Shown here in pieces: positions 25,652-34,240 of a stretch of DNA of 64,000 nt (positions are counted from its first letter, which is position 1; every line of letters starts with the position of its first letter). The DNA comes from Novosphingobium taihuense. GTDB lineage: Bacteria; Pseudomonadota; Alphaproteobacteria; Sphingomonadales; Sphingomonadaceae. The notes beneath the pieces were generated by a model. It was not told the origin of the DNA, did not search any database, and was given only the letters and a program-made list of their open reading frames with translations. The position numbers were made by a program, and so were the translations under genes. Location of the stretch: NCBI RefSeq assembly GCF_007830315.1, contig NZ_VLKJ01000009.1, forward strand, positions 62,001 through 126,000, given 5' to 3'.

Positions 25652-26785
25652 ATGATTCTGACGGAGACGCAAGCCGCAGTTCGCGACATGGTGCGCGATT
25701 TTGCCCAGGAGCGGCTTCGTCCCCGGTCGGCTGAATTCGAGGCCTCAGGCGGCTATCCAGATGATCTGTGGGGCGAACTGGCCGCGCTTGGCCTGATGGG
25801 CATGACCGCGCCCGAGGAAGTAGGCGGCTCGGCGCTTGATGCCGTTTCCTATGCGCTCGCCCTGATCGAGATCGCAGCTGGTGATGGCGCGCTCTCGACG
25901 ATCCTGTCGATCCACAACAGCTTGATTGTGGGCGGCCTTCTCAAGTTTGGCACGCAGGCGCAGCAGGCGCGCCTCCTAGAGGATCTGATCAGTGGGCGTG
26001 GCACCGGAGCTTTCGCGCTGACCGAGGCCGATGCCGGCTCCGATGCCTCTGCCATGCGCACCCGCGCGATGAAGGTCGATGGCGGCTGGCGGCTCAGCGG
26101 TGCCAAGCAGTTCATTTCCAACGGCCGTATCGCCAAGCTTGCGATCGTCTTCGCAGTCAGCGATGCTGCGGCCGGCAAGCGCGGCATGACGGCATTCCTC
26201 ATGCCGACGGACAGCCCCGGCTATGTCGTTGACAAGGTGGAGGACAAGCTGGGCCAGAAGGCCTCCGATACCTGCGCGATCCGGTTCGAAGATGTCTTCG
26301 TGCCCGATGACATGGTGTTCGGCGCGGAGGGCGAGGGGTACCGCATAGCGCTTTCAAATCTGGAAGCGGGTCGCATCGGCATCGCCGCACAGTGTATCGG
26401 CATGGCGCAGGCAGCACTGGAGATCGCCATCGGTTATGCCAACGAACGCAGGAGCTTCGGGCAAGCCATCATCGAGCATCAGGCGGTCGGCCACAGGCTC
26501 GCTGGCCTTGCTGCGAAACTAGAGGCTGCACGCCAGCTCGTGCTGCACGCTGCCGCCGTCAAAGATACCGGCGTTTCCTGCCTGACCGAGGCCTCGATGG
26601 CCAAACTGGTCGCGTCCGAAACGGCGGAAGAAGTGGTCTCTGGCGCGCTGCAGACGCTTGGCGGTTATGGTTATCTCGAGGAATACGGCGTGGCGCGGAT
26701 CTACCGTGATATGCGCGTCTGCCAGATCTACGAAGGTACTTCGGACATCCAGCGTATGGTTATTGCCCGCGCGCTGACGGCCTGA
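25652..26785 (+). CDS. Acyl-CoA dehydrogenase (homomeric, short/branched-chain type)
   Basis: A complete 377-residue ACAD. AFALTEADAGSDASAM (about residues 118-133), GAKQFISNG, the FAD helix NERRSFGQAIIEHQAVGHRLA (about 267-287), TLGGYGY and the catalytic glutamate in QIYEGTSDIQRMVIAR (near residue 361) are all present. It oxidises an acyl-CoA to the 2-enoyl-CoA and passes electrons to ETF. It was probably under control of the TetR protein whose gene is now broken, so it may be expressed constitutively. An enoyl-CoA hydratase gene follows after about 100 bases. Confidence 0.95.
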   Translation: MILTETQAAVRDMVRDFAQERLRPRSAEFEASGGYPDDLWGELAALGLMGMTAPEEVGGSALDAVSYALALIEIAAGDGALSTILSIHNSLIVGGLLKFGTQAQQARLLEDLISGRGTGAFALTEADAGSDASAMRTRAMKVDGGWRLSGAKQFISNGRIAKLAIVFAVSDAAAGKRGMTAFLMPTDSPGYVVDKVEDKLGQKASDTCAIRFEDVFVPDDMVFGAEGEGYRIALSNLEAGRIGIAAQCIGMAQAALEIAIGYANERRSFGQAIIEHQAVGHRLAGLAAKLEAARQLVLHAAAVKDTGVSCLTEASMAKLVASETAEEVVSGALQTLGGYGYLEEYGVARIYRDMRVCQIYEGTSDIQRMVIARALTA

Positions 26786-26892
26786 CGCCGCCCAATCACA
26801 CGGATAACCCACCCGAACGCCTTGGCGCGCGAACGGGCCGAGTCCTTGCCAAGACTGGCGACACTGGCGCGTGAGGCCATGGAGAAATGCCG

Positions 26893-27675
26893 ATGACCAC
26901 TGTCCTGACCACGATCGAGAGCGGCGTTGCCACGCTCACGCTCAACCGCCCCGAACAGGGCAACACCATCGACATGGCGCTCGCCCATGATCTGCGCGCT
27001 GCGGCGCAGGCCGTCTCGGCGAATGCAGCAGTGCGCTGCGTCATGCTAACCGGCTTGGGACGCATGTTCTGCGCTGGCGGTGATATCGGCGCCTTCGCGG
27101 ACGCAGGCGATGCGGCAGGCGCGTTCATCCGCAAGCTGGCGGATACGCTTCATGAAGCCGTGCTGATCCTAGCCGGTATGGACAAGCCGCTGATCGCTGC
27201 TGTCAATGGCCCAGCTGCCGGGGCAGGGCTCAGCCTGGCTGCTGCCGCCGATATCGTGATCGCCAGCGAGGCCGCGCACTTCACCGCGGCCTATACCGCC
27301 ATAGGCCTCACGCCGGACGGTGGCATGTCATGGCTGCTGCCCAGGCTTGTTGGCCTGCGCACCGCGCAAGAGATGATCCTCACCAACCGCCGAGTCAGCG
27401 CGGCCGAGGCCGTTTCGCTTGGTCTAATCACGCGTATTGTGTCGGCAGATGAACTTGCCGGTGAAGTGCAAAAGCTCGCCATAGGCCTCGCGGGCGGCCC
27501 CACTGCCGCGTTTGGAGACGTACGCCGTCTGCTCGCTGCTTCATCGACCAGCGCGCTTGCTGACCAGCTCGACCGCGAGGCCCGCACTATTGCTGCAGCA
27601 GCCGATGGCCCCGAAGGTCGCGAAGGCGTCGCCGCCTTCCTTGCCCGTCGTCGGCCATCATTTCATCCAGATTGA
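26893..27675 (+). CDS. Enoyl-CoA hydratase/isomerase family protein
   Basis: A 260-residue crotonase-family enzyme. ATG 26893 lies 8 bases after GGAG; ATG 26887 is only 2 bases from it and less likely. LTLNRPEQGNTID, GLGRMFCAGGDIGAF (about residues 53-67) and AVNGPAAGAGLSLAAAADIV (about 103-122) are the CoA/oxyanion-hole framework; TPDGGMSWLLPRLVG is the position where acid residues vary in the family. Together with the dehydrogenase it would carry out the first two beta-oxidation steps. It is the last gene of the catabolic region before mobile DNA begins. Confidence 0.93.
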   Translation: MTTVLTTIESGVATLTLNRPEQGNTIDMALAHDLRAAAQAVSANAAVRCVMLTGLGRMFCAGGDIGAFADAGDAAGAFIRKLADTLHEAVLILAGMDKPLIAAVNGPAAGAGLSLAAAADIVIASEAAHFTAAYTAIGLTPDGGMSWLLPRLVGLRTAQEMILTNRRVSAAEAVSLGLITRIVSADELAGEVQKLAIGLAGGPTAAFGDVRRLLAASSTSALADQLDREARTIAAAADGPEGREGVAAFLARRRPSFHPD

Positions 27676-28313
27676 GAATCTTGAATGAAGCCTTGTGGCA
27701 AGACCTATCCTTCGATCCGTCACCAAAGAGCGAGGGCTTTGTACAAATACCAGTCGGAGTTGGTTCCTTGCCGCCGAAGGAGAGCAGTGTGCTCTGATCT
27801 CCGCTTCTCGGTCATAGCGCGAGCATCCACTTTTTTTAGGGTTATGGTGTAATTGCGGCTGCTGCGTGTCATCGCAAGCCAGTCACAAGCCTGCGAGATA
27901 TTGATGACCATCCCGTGCGTCGGCGTGCAGACATCTGCCGCCTTCGCCGCTGCAGTCGATGATGACACCGTCGAGATGATAATGCGAATTATGTTAAATA
28001 TGAGCCTCGTGGGACCTCCAGATCATCACCAACGCGCGCAGAGCGCAGCCACGGTCAGGATCAGAAAACCCACACCGCGGCCATTCCCGCTCTGTCGAAC
28101 ATCTCAAGGGCGCGTCCTGTCGGGCTCGTCACCAGTTAGGTCTATTACGCGCTGGACCGGCACCATGACGAGCACGATGCCGCGCGCCACATCTCAGCTT
28201 CCCAAGCGAACCGGACCATGATCTGGTGGGCCGTCATGGGCAGCCACAACACGGCCGATTGCTTGAGTAGCTCTCGGCCGCATGCAGCTTTTTAAGCTAT
28301 TGTCGTCGCCCGA
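27676..28313. other. Degenerate gap at the catabolic/mobile boundary
   Basis: This 640-base stretch holds an IS110 transposase fragment near 27890-27985 and otherwise no gene that I can support. Short open frames here lack recognisable motifs and ribosome-binding sites. Confidence 0.5.
27885..27985 (+). mobile_element. IS110-family transposase, C-terminal fragment
   Basis: One frame reads CEILMTIPCVGVQTSAAFAAAVDD, which matches the conserved start of the Transposase_20 domain of IS110 proteins (LMTIPGVGxxTA..F.AAVDD). The frame loses similarity right after this and no N-terminal catalytic part is nearby. It is a dead remnant. An N-terminal IS110 fragment occurs separately at 60284. Confidence 0.7.
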
Positions 28314-28865
28314 TTAGCGGTTTTCGCGGTTTGGCCGCAGCAACTTGCCAAATCCGCTCCTTTTGGCTGCATCTCGTTTGCGTGCAACGTAACCTGGAGT
28401 AGTAAACGGATAATCTTTGGGAAGATTGTGCCTGCGTAAGTAATCGTTCCGATCAATGCCCAGTCTATTCAAGTGACGTGACAGAAACGTAACTTCACGA
28501 CCATCATCAAGACAAATGATGCGATCATCATATACCGTTTGGCGCCCGTACCTCACGTAGCCATTCTCGAGATCTTCTGGATCGCTTTCGGAAGGGATCG
28601 GCTGAAGATCGACGACTTTCGCGGTCTTCTTGCGGTTCGGCTGCGAGGCACCCCCCTCCCCGCCCCCCGGCGGCGGTGCAAATGGCTGGACCGTCGCATT
28701 CGAGGATGCGGCAGCACCAAGCAAGACGCGCGCTGCCGCAAGTGAATGGTGCGCAAGCTCGGCCAGTTGTTGCGGTGCGCAGTTGGTATTGGACAGATAC
28801 GCAGTGACGATCTGTAGAGCCATTTCAGACTCTACCGGTACCTTGTCATTCTCAATAATATTCAT
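28314..28865 (-). CDS. MucR/Ros-family transcriptional regulator
   Basis: A 183-residue protein; ATG 28865 has GGAG 7 bases upstream. The N-terminal helix region (about 10-50, ALQIVTAYLSNTN) is followed by a Pro/Gly-rich linker (60-80) and a Ros-type zinc-finger domain (about 115-165) ending in NLPKDYPFTTPGYVARKRDAAKRSG, the most conserved MucR stretch. The metal site is altered: CLDD has Cys118 but Asp where the second Cys normally is, and only one His (SRHL) of the usual pair is in place. MucR proteins bind AT-rich DNA and silence horizontally acquired genes. It sits just downstream of the relaxase gene, so control of transfer functions is likely. Confidence 0.9.
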   Translation of the reverse strand: MNIIENDKVPVESEMALQIVTAYLSNTNCAPQQLAELAHHSLAAARVLLGAAASSNATVQPFAPPPGGGEGGASQPNRKKTAKVVDLQPIPSESDPEDLENGYVRYGRQTVYDDRIICLDDGREVTFLSRHLNRLGIDRNDYLRRHNLPKDYPFTTPGYVARKRDAAKRSGFGKLLRPNRENR

Positions 28866-28941
28866 GATATACTCCAATCGGGATGTAAGCTGATAGACTT
28901 CAAAAATATTTCATCCTTTATCCATCTATCAAAATTAATAT

Positions 28942-31900
28942 TCAATTTCTGCTAAAACCTCTCTGGCTGCCATGCATCTTGGCGTCGCCGTCATCTTCCA
29001 TGACCTGCTCGTAGGCCATGGCCAGTTCAACGCGGTGGCGATAGACATCTTCGCGCGCCACGGCGTCAATCGAGATCGCCTCGGCCGCCTTCCTGAGCTC
29101 TTCAGGAGGTGCATCCTCGCGGAGCAACTTGATGAAGTGACGCGTCTGCGCAATCTTGCCATCAGCAGGATCTGGATAGATCCGGGCCAACTCAGCGAGC
29201 CGGGCCTGATTGGTTGGAGAGGCACTGGCCGGCGAATTGAGCGAAGCACCTGAGCGCTCTGGGCGGTCTTGACGACTGGACTCAGCAGTAGCGGCAAGAG
29301 CGTCCCGACGGGCCTTCTCGGCCCGTAGCGCGTTCTTGACGCGCTCGGTCTTGCCCCACGCGTTCAGCAGCCCGGAGATCGAATCTGTTGCCTTGCCAAT
29401 GCGCGCGCTGCGGCCTTCGATGATCAGGGCCTTGGGGTCCTGACCGATCATTTCGATCCAGCGAATGAGGCGGCTGATCTCAAGATCCTGCTGCTCAAAG
29501 ATCGCAGCCAGGCGAGAGGCTGAGCGGGCGGCAAACCGGGCATTCGAGATCAGCGCCGCATCGGCTTCATCGAGGCTGGGCACGAGGTAACGGACCTTGC
29601 CGCCAGGATCCTCTTTACGGCTAACTGGAATGCGATTGCGCGAGACAGTGGAGACAAGCGCGTCCCAGTCCTCGTAAGTCGCCTTGGGTGTTCCGGGCTT
29701 CTTGGGTGCGACGCTTTCCGAGACTGGGAAGAGTGTCGGGTCTTCGACCTTGCGCCGCTTGTCGATCCGCTCGCCAGACTGGCTTAGGCTCGACTGCTGA
29801 TCAGCCGGCTGGGCCGACTGATCTGATTCCGATGAGGCAAGATCAACCGGTTCTGCCTTAACCTGTGGAGCTTGCTCCACCGGCTGCGGCCGGAGCGGCT
29901 GGAGACCTTCAGGGTCACCAGCCTCGGGAAGTGCCGGCGGCGTCACAGCATCGCTCGTGACTGGAAGCACAGGCTCGACGATCGGCACGCCGCCGATCGC
30001 CGGCGGCGCGAGCGGCTGAGGCGGCGTGGGTGCCGCCTTGCCGCTTCCAGCTACATCGGTCCCGCTGCCTTCGCCTGCGCTTCCAGCATCTGCATGATCG
30101 CCAACTCCCGGCCGTCGCATGCCATCACCGGGTCCTTCTTGATGTCGAACGTGTCGCCCCCCCAAGTGTGCATCCTGTAAGTGTTGCAGTAGCACCGGAG
30201 GCCGCTCAGCGTCGCGTACCATAGGGATGCTGGACAGTCCTGGCAGACGACCGAGGGAAGGAGCTCGCTGGAGAAGTCGGATCCCGTCAGCAACCAACTC
30301 GCGTGCGGTGATGGCGCGCCAGTAGGCAAGGTGGAGGGCGGGGTTTCGTTCTGGTCGTCGGCCATGGTCATTCTCCATTTTGGCGCTGGGTGTTGTCATC
30401 GACGGGGCTGCTGCCGGCTGGGCCACAGTTGTCGGGGACGGGGTATTGGCGACTGGCACAGCAGTCGGCTTTGCAACGGGTGGCGTCACCTGTGATTGAG
30501 CGGGCTTTGCCTGAAGGTCAGCCAGCCTCTTGCGCTCAGCTTCGGCAGCAGCCTCAGCCTCGCGCTTGGCCTTGCGAGCCTTGGCTCGTGCTTGGTAGGC
30601 ACGGCTCTGTTCGAGCACGGCTTGCATGCTGATACGAAGGGTTGCGAGCTCACGATCAATCTGCTGGATGCGCTGCTCGCGCTTCAACACCTCTGCGGCT
30701 GCAGCAGCGATGCGCGGGCGATCGAACGACAGTGCGTGGTCGACCTTCTCGATGTGCGCCTGCGCCTCACCATAGCGTCGCTCAATCGCGCGAACGGTGT
30801 CCTTGCTGTGCGTGCCCGGGACGCGCTGCGCTTCGGTCAACGTCTGCAGACAGGCTTGCCTCGTCCGCACCGCGCGGCTCTTCGCCTTGGCTTCGAGATG
30901 GTCGAAGATCATCAGCTCGAGGCGATCATCGGCAATGGTCGAGACAAGGTTATCGCGCTCAGCGGTCAGGCGGCGAAGCCTGGCAGTCTCGGGTGCATCG
31001 GGCGCGACCTTCAGCGCCTCGTCGAGTTCACCGCGCAGCGTATTCTGGGTCGATGCCAATTGTGCCTGAACGGCCTTGGCGCGATCACGAATGGCACGCT
31101 CGGCATCACTCCAGATTGCGATGGCATTGAGGCGCCCAATCACCGTCGGCACGCCCATGGCCTCGAGAGCAGCAGCACGCGTCCCGAGGTGCTCGGTCGC
31201 CGTGCGCGAGATCCCCATCTCTTGATAGCGACGCGGGTCCAGCCTGCGCTGGATGCCACGCGCCATGAGGACCGCGTTGTTGATCTCGGCAAACTTGCGG
31301 CGCAGGTGTGGGATGAAATCTCCGCCGGCAATGTCGTTGTTGTAGTAGGCATGCTTGTTGGGCTTGCCGTCGGCGAGCTTGCGCTCGACCTCGCCGATCT
31401 TGTTCTGACGGAAGGGATGCCGGACTCTATCCTTGCGACTGCCGGGGTCCTTATAGGTTTCAGTAACCTCGAAATCCCAGGCGTTAAAGTCGGCAAGAAA
31501 CTTCGCCGGCCGTGAGTGTGCAATGATGTGGAGATGGTAGTTCCGGCGATCGTTGTGGGCGTCAGGCGCGTGGATGACGGCCGTGTACATGAGCCCCACG
31601 GTACGCCCTTCTCGATCCCTGGCGAAGCTCGCCAGGTAGTCGGTGAAGTTCTGGACAATGAGCGCGCGATCCTCTGCGTTGAGTTCGCAGGGAAGTTCGG
31701 CAACGAGCCTCAACTGGACACGTCCACCGCGACCCGACTTGAATGTCAGAGGCGGCCTGTGAAAGTCCCATCCGGGCATCGACTGGGCAGCCTCGATGGC
31801 CTCGCCACAACCGCGCGCTGAGCGCTTGTACTTGTGCGCGATGAAGGGCTTGGCCTTGGGGTCATTGGCCTCATTGGCAAGCCACACGCGGTAGCGATCA

Positions 31901-32631
31901 GCCTGCATGATGCAGTGACTTTTGAAGTCGGCAGGAAGGACGTCTGTCGTCTCCAGAGCTGCCCACCAGGCAGGGCTGTGCGATGGGTCAACGATGAGTG
32001 AATGGGTCTTCGCTTCACGCTCGCAGCGATGCACTGCTCGCCAGTATTCTTCCCGTTCAAATCGATCGGAACTGATGTTGGAGAAGACACTTCTGAAGAT
32101 GCCATTGCCAACCGGTCCGAGCACGGCTTGCTCGTCGGGAAGCAGCCCTTCACCGACGTCATCGGGGGTGCGCTCGCGTCCAGGATGCTCGATTGCGCCC
32201 GGCCGCTCGACGTACTGCGCATGCTCTGCACCGCGGCTCATCTCGGCCGCACCATCGCGTTCGACATAGGCCGCGTGGTCGGCACCAGGCACACGGCTTG
32301 CACCGCCGAAGTTTGCCATCGGCTTGCCGCGAACTTCAGGCGAACCTTCCTTCGAAATGGTGGTGTAGCTGAAGTGGAAACTGGTTGAGCCAGCAGCCGT
32401 GCGAGGGCGATCGACAAGCGGCGAGGGATAGCTGAAGTCTGCCTTCTGCGACCAGCGCCTGGCCTTCTTCACACGACCGCCATAGTCGGCCTCGCGCGCT
32501 GCCTGATCCTTGATCTTGCGCTTGCCAATCTGAAGAAGCGCCTCGTCTTCTTCACGCGTCCGAAGCATCTGCGCGAGCTTCGAGTTGGCAGCCTTCACGC
32601 TGTTGCTGATCAAGCTTCCGCCCACGTGCAT
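28942..32631 (-). CDS. MobA/MobL-family relaxase, very long
   Basis: About 1,229 residues from ATG 32631 (GTG 32625 is an alternative; the frame is open back to 32811). It is a plasmid/ICE relaxase that nicks oriT. The N-terminal third holds a replicative-nickase domain with the metal-binding RNYHLHIIAHSRP (bases about 31510-31550) and an upstream RCEREAKTHSLIVDP. The middle is long coiled coil (about 30500-31100, rich in Glu, Arg, Ala), then a Pro/Ala linker. At about 30030-30370 this frame turns into unlikely Arg/Pro/Gly-rich sequence while another frame encodes a more protein-like product. The C-terminal part (29000-29700) is helical and of unknown function. Its start is overlapped by a 16-base palindrome that could hide the ribosome-binding site. 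Confidence 0.85.
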   Translation of the reverse strand: MHVGGSLISNSVKAANSKLAQMLRTREEDEALLQIGKRKIKDQAAREADYGGRVKKARRWSQKADFSYPSPLVDRPRTAAGSTSFHFSYTTISKEGSPEVRGKPMANFGGASRVPGADHAAYVERDGAAEMSRGAEHAQYVERPGAIEHPGRERTPDDVGEGLLPDEQAVLGPVGNGIFRSVFSNISSDRFEREEYWRAVHRCEREAKTHSLIVDPSHSPAWWAALETTDVLPADFKSHCIMQADRYRVWLANEANDPKAKPFIAHKYKRSARGCGEAIEAAQSMPGWDFHRPPLTFKSGRGGRVQLRLVAELPCELNAEDRALIVQNFTDYLASFARDREGRTVGLMYTAVIHAPDAHNDRRNYHLHIIAHSRPAKFLADFNAWDFEVTETYKDPGSRKDRVRHPFRQNKIGEVERKLADGKPNKHAYYNNDIAGGDFIPHLRRKFAEINNAVLMARGIQRRLDPRRYQEMGISRTATEHLGTRAAALEAMGVPTVIGRLNAIAIWSDAERAIRDRAKAVQAQLASTQNTLRGELDEALKVAPDAPETARLRRLTAERDNLVSTIADDRLELMIFDHLEAKAKSRAVRTRQACLQTLTEAQRVPGTHSKDTVRAIERRYGEAQAHIEKVDHALSFDRPRIAAAAAEVLKREQRIQQIDRELATLRISMQAVLEQSRAYQARAKARKAKREAEAAAEAERKRLADLQAKPAQSQVTPPVAKPTAVPVANTPSPTTVAQPAAAPSMTTPSAKMENDHGRRPERNPALHLAYWRAITARELVADGIRLLQRAPSLGRLPGLSSIPMVRDAERPPVLLQHLQDAHLGGRHVRHQEGPGDGMRRPGVGDHADAGSAGEGSGTDVAGSGKAAPTPPQPLAPPAIGGVPIVEPVLPVTSDAVTPPALPEAGDPEGLQPLRPQPVEQAPQVKAEPVDLASSESDQSAQPADQQSSLSQSGERIDKRRKVEDPTLFPVSESVAPKKPGTPKATYEDWDALVSTVSRNRIPVSRKEDPGGKVRYLVPSLDEADAALISNARFAARSASRLAAIFEQQDLEISRLIRWIEMIGQDPKALIIEGRSARIGKATDSISGLLNAWGKTERVKNALRAEKARRDALAATAESSRQDRPERSGASLNSPASASPTNQARLAELARIYPDPADGKIAQTRHFIKLLREDAPPEELRKAAEAISIDAVAREDVYRHRVELAMAYEQVMEDDGDAKMHGSQRGFSRN
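30051..30365 (-). CDS. Small Cys-rich conjugation-associated protein nested in the relaxase gene
   Basis: A 104-residue frame lies wholly inside the relaxase gene, same strand, different frame. ATG 30365 has GGAG exactly 7 bases upstream. The product has a convincing composition and a Cys pattern: VVCQDCPASLWY, LRCYCNTYRMHTW, then MACDGRELAIMQM. Small proteins with a CxxCP...CYC...W...CDG pattern occur in mobile elements, so this looks like a real gene rather than a shadow. Either the region is dual-coding, or two frameshifts join the relaxase frame across an inserted gene. Function is unknown; a zinc- or DNA-binding accessory role is possible. Confidence 0.6.
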   Translation of the reverse strand: MADDQNETPPSTLPTGAPSPHASWLLTGSDFSSELLPSVVCQDCPASLWYATLSGLRCYCNTYRMHTWGGDTFDIKKDPVMACDGRELAIMQMLEAQAKAAGPM

Positions 32632-32646
32632 TCCCCTGCAGGGGAA
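32631..32646. promoter_or_regulatory. Perfect 16-bp palindrome covering the relaxase ribosome-binding site
   Basis: TTCCCCTGCAGGGGAA is self-complementary. On the relaxase mRNA it would form a 6-bp hairpin with loop UGCA whose 3' arm contains AGGGGA, directly before the AUG. The element could therefore mask translation initiation, or be a DNA-binding site for the relaxase or MucR. Both readings are inference. Confidence 0.5.
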
Positions 32647-32910
32647 CGCTGCACAGACACGTCCTGTGCGATGATGACGCCCCTCGACTCCTCGGACGTT
32701 ATCGCTTAATCGGACGTAACTTGCAAGCACCCAATCGGACATGTCAGCCAGGCCGCAATCTCGGTTGGCAGAGGGACAAGTGCGTTGTAGACGCGTGCCC
32801 ACGAGACCCACGGAGCGGCCTGGCCAAGAGCAAGGGTGAGGGTCATCCCCTACCTGTGATGCGGGCTCCGCAGCGCTACGCCTTCCGGAAAATCAGAGAG
32901 TTGCAGGACC

Positions 32911-32928
32911 TGACACGGACCCGTGTCA
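32911..32928. promoter_or_regulatory. Inverted repeat TGACACGG-AC-CCGTGTCA
   Basis: Two exact 8-base arms with a 2-base spacer, and a third half-site TGACACGG at 33005-33012. It lies in the 660-base region between the divergent relaxase gene and the gene at 33296. It is a strong candidate for a dimeric regulator's operator or part of oriT. Confidence 0.55.
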
Positions 32929-33066
32929 ATCGGCAAAACCGGAATCCGGGTTGCCGGCCCGTCGTGGCGAACGACCGCAAAAGCGAAGGCTTCCGCAGAA
33001 AACCTGACACGGAAAGCAGCGAAAATGCCTGCGGCAATTTTGCGGTATTGCGCCCAACTTTCTAAA

Positions 33067-33176
33067 TTCGGCAAATGGGACGTTTTGCCGAACTCTGCCT
33101 GTAACGATTTTCAGGAGTTTCAGCGATTTTGCCGAATCTGGAGTATCCATCGGAGGTGGCACCCAAAATTCGGCAC
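33067..33176. promoter_or_regulatory. Clustered TTCGGCAAA / TTTGCCGAA repeats, possible oriT or operator array
   Basis: TTCGGCAAA (33067-33075) and TTTGCCGAA (33084-33092) form a 9-base inverted repeat with an 8-base loop. A second pair follows: TTTTGCCGAAT (33127-33137) and AATTCGGCA (33168-33175, approximate). A related CGGCAAAA occurs at 32931. Repeated inverted elements next to a relaxase gene are typical of oriT regions and relaxosome binding sites. The nick site itself cannot be located by eye. Confidence 0.5.
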
Positions 33177-33295
33177 AATCGAAGAGTGCATCCGCAGGAC
33201 GCTGTTGACGATGTCCGTGTGAGAATGCATTTTCACGACCGTATGGGAGTGCGGCTTACTAGCCGGTTTGAACACGCCCGTGGGGGAAATCTGAC

Positions 33296-34183
33296 ATGAC
33301 ATCGATCACTGGCGAGGCCAGCCATGGCGATGGCGCGGAAGCGTCCGAAGCCGTTGACAACTTCAAGATCGGCGTATCAGCCATCATCAAGATGGTCGCC
33401 GAAAGAACGGTGAAACCGGATGGGTCGCTGGTCAATCCGGCGGCTGTTGTGTCTGCGCTTTCCGATGAGGATGGGCGCAAGGAATTGCTCCGCGATTTTA
33501 CGCTTGGCATCATTCCCAGCGAGGTCAATCCGCTGCTGTGGGAACGGTGGTTGCAAGGCGGTGAAGCTCCCTTCTCCAAGCGTAATCTGACCAGCCCCAG
33601 GGTTGGAACGATGGGCATCAAGCGGGGGCTGGAACGCGTCAGCGCGGGGGTCGTTCGCGCGCGTTCGACTGTGTCATCTGCAGAGGAAGGTGTCGCCGAG
33701 GCAGTAGAAAAATTGGAGCATGCGAAGAGCGAGCTTGCCATGGAAGAGGCGAAGGAGGCAGCCTTCATCGAGTACCTCGTCACAGAGCATTTGGTCAGCC
33801 TGGTCGAGCCGATCTTTGCCCTCGGTCCAGCATGGACCTTGATGCGTGCGGCAAGCTCTCATGTCGATCTGGTAGCGCTTGAACAGGAGATGATCCTGAT
33901 CAAGAAACCAGAGCAGCGGGAAGCCTTCATCGAACGTCGAATTGCTGATCGCAAGGCGTCCGCCGCGGAAATTTTGGCGAGCCTCGACTACTGGTGTGGC
34001 GATGCAGATTATGAGACCGAGGTCCATGACGCACTGCTGCAGATTGCCAAGCGCTACGCAGGGGTCGAGCGTAGCGACGGTAGGGTCCGTGGACCCGGCG
34101 CGTTCGCCAAGTCGGTGTCCAATGTGAATGCGAAAATCGACGCCGCGAAGGTGCTTGCCGGTCTCTCTACCGGCAAGCCTTGA
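33296..34183 (+). CDS. Uncharacterised protein of the mobile region
   Basis: A 295-residue, acidic, mostly helical soluble protein that I do not recognise. A glutamate/alanine-rich coiled-coil-like stretch spans about residues 120-155 (SSAEEGVAEAVEKLEHAKSELAMEEAKEAAFIEYL). No signal peptide or membrane segment is visible. It starts at ATG 33296 after GGGGGAAATCTGAC, a usable ribosome-binding site, and it diverges from the relaxase gene across the repeat-rich region. It ends just before a strong bidirectional terminator. Context suggests a role in transfer or maintenance of the element, but there is no direct evidence. Confidence 0.75.
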   Translation: MTSITGEASHGDGAEASEAVDNFKIGVSAIIKMVAERTVKPDGSLVNPAAVVSALSDEDGRKELLRDFTLGIIPSEVNPLLWERWLQGGEAPFSKRNLTSPRVGTMGIKRGLERVSAGVVRARSTVSSAEEGVAEAVEKLEHAKSELAMEEAKEAAFIEYLVTEHLVSLVEPIFALGPAWTLMRAASSHVDLVALEQEMILIKKPEQREAFIERRIADRKASAAEILASLDYWCGDADYETEVHDALLQIAKRYAGVERSDGRVRGPGAFAKSVSNVNAKIDAAKVLAGLSTGKP

Positions 34184-34203
34184 GGCTTCTCCTCCGGCAA
34201 GAA

Positions 34204-34239
34204 AAAAGGCCCTCGGCAGTCACCAGCCGGGGGCCTTTT
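34204..34239. terminator. Bidirectional intrinsic terminator
   Basis: AAAAGGCCCTCGGC and GCCGGGGGCCTTTT form a 14-bp stem (one T-G pair) with an 8-base loop, with A-run and T-run on the two sides. It serves both convergent genes, the one ending at 34183 (+) and the one ending at 34241 (-). Confidence 0.9.
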
Positions 34240-34240
34240 C

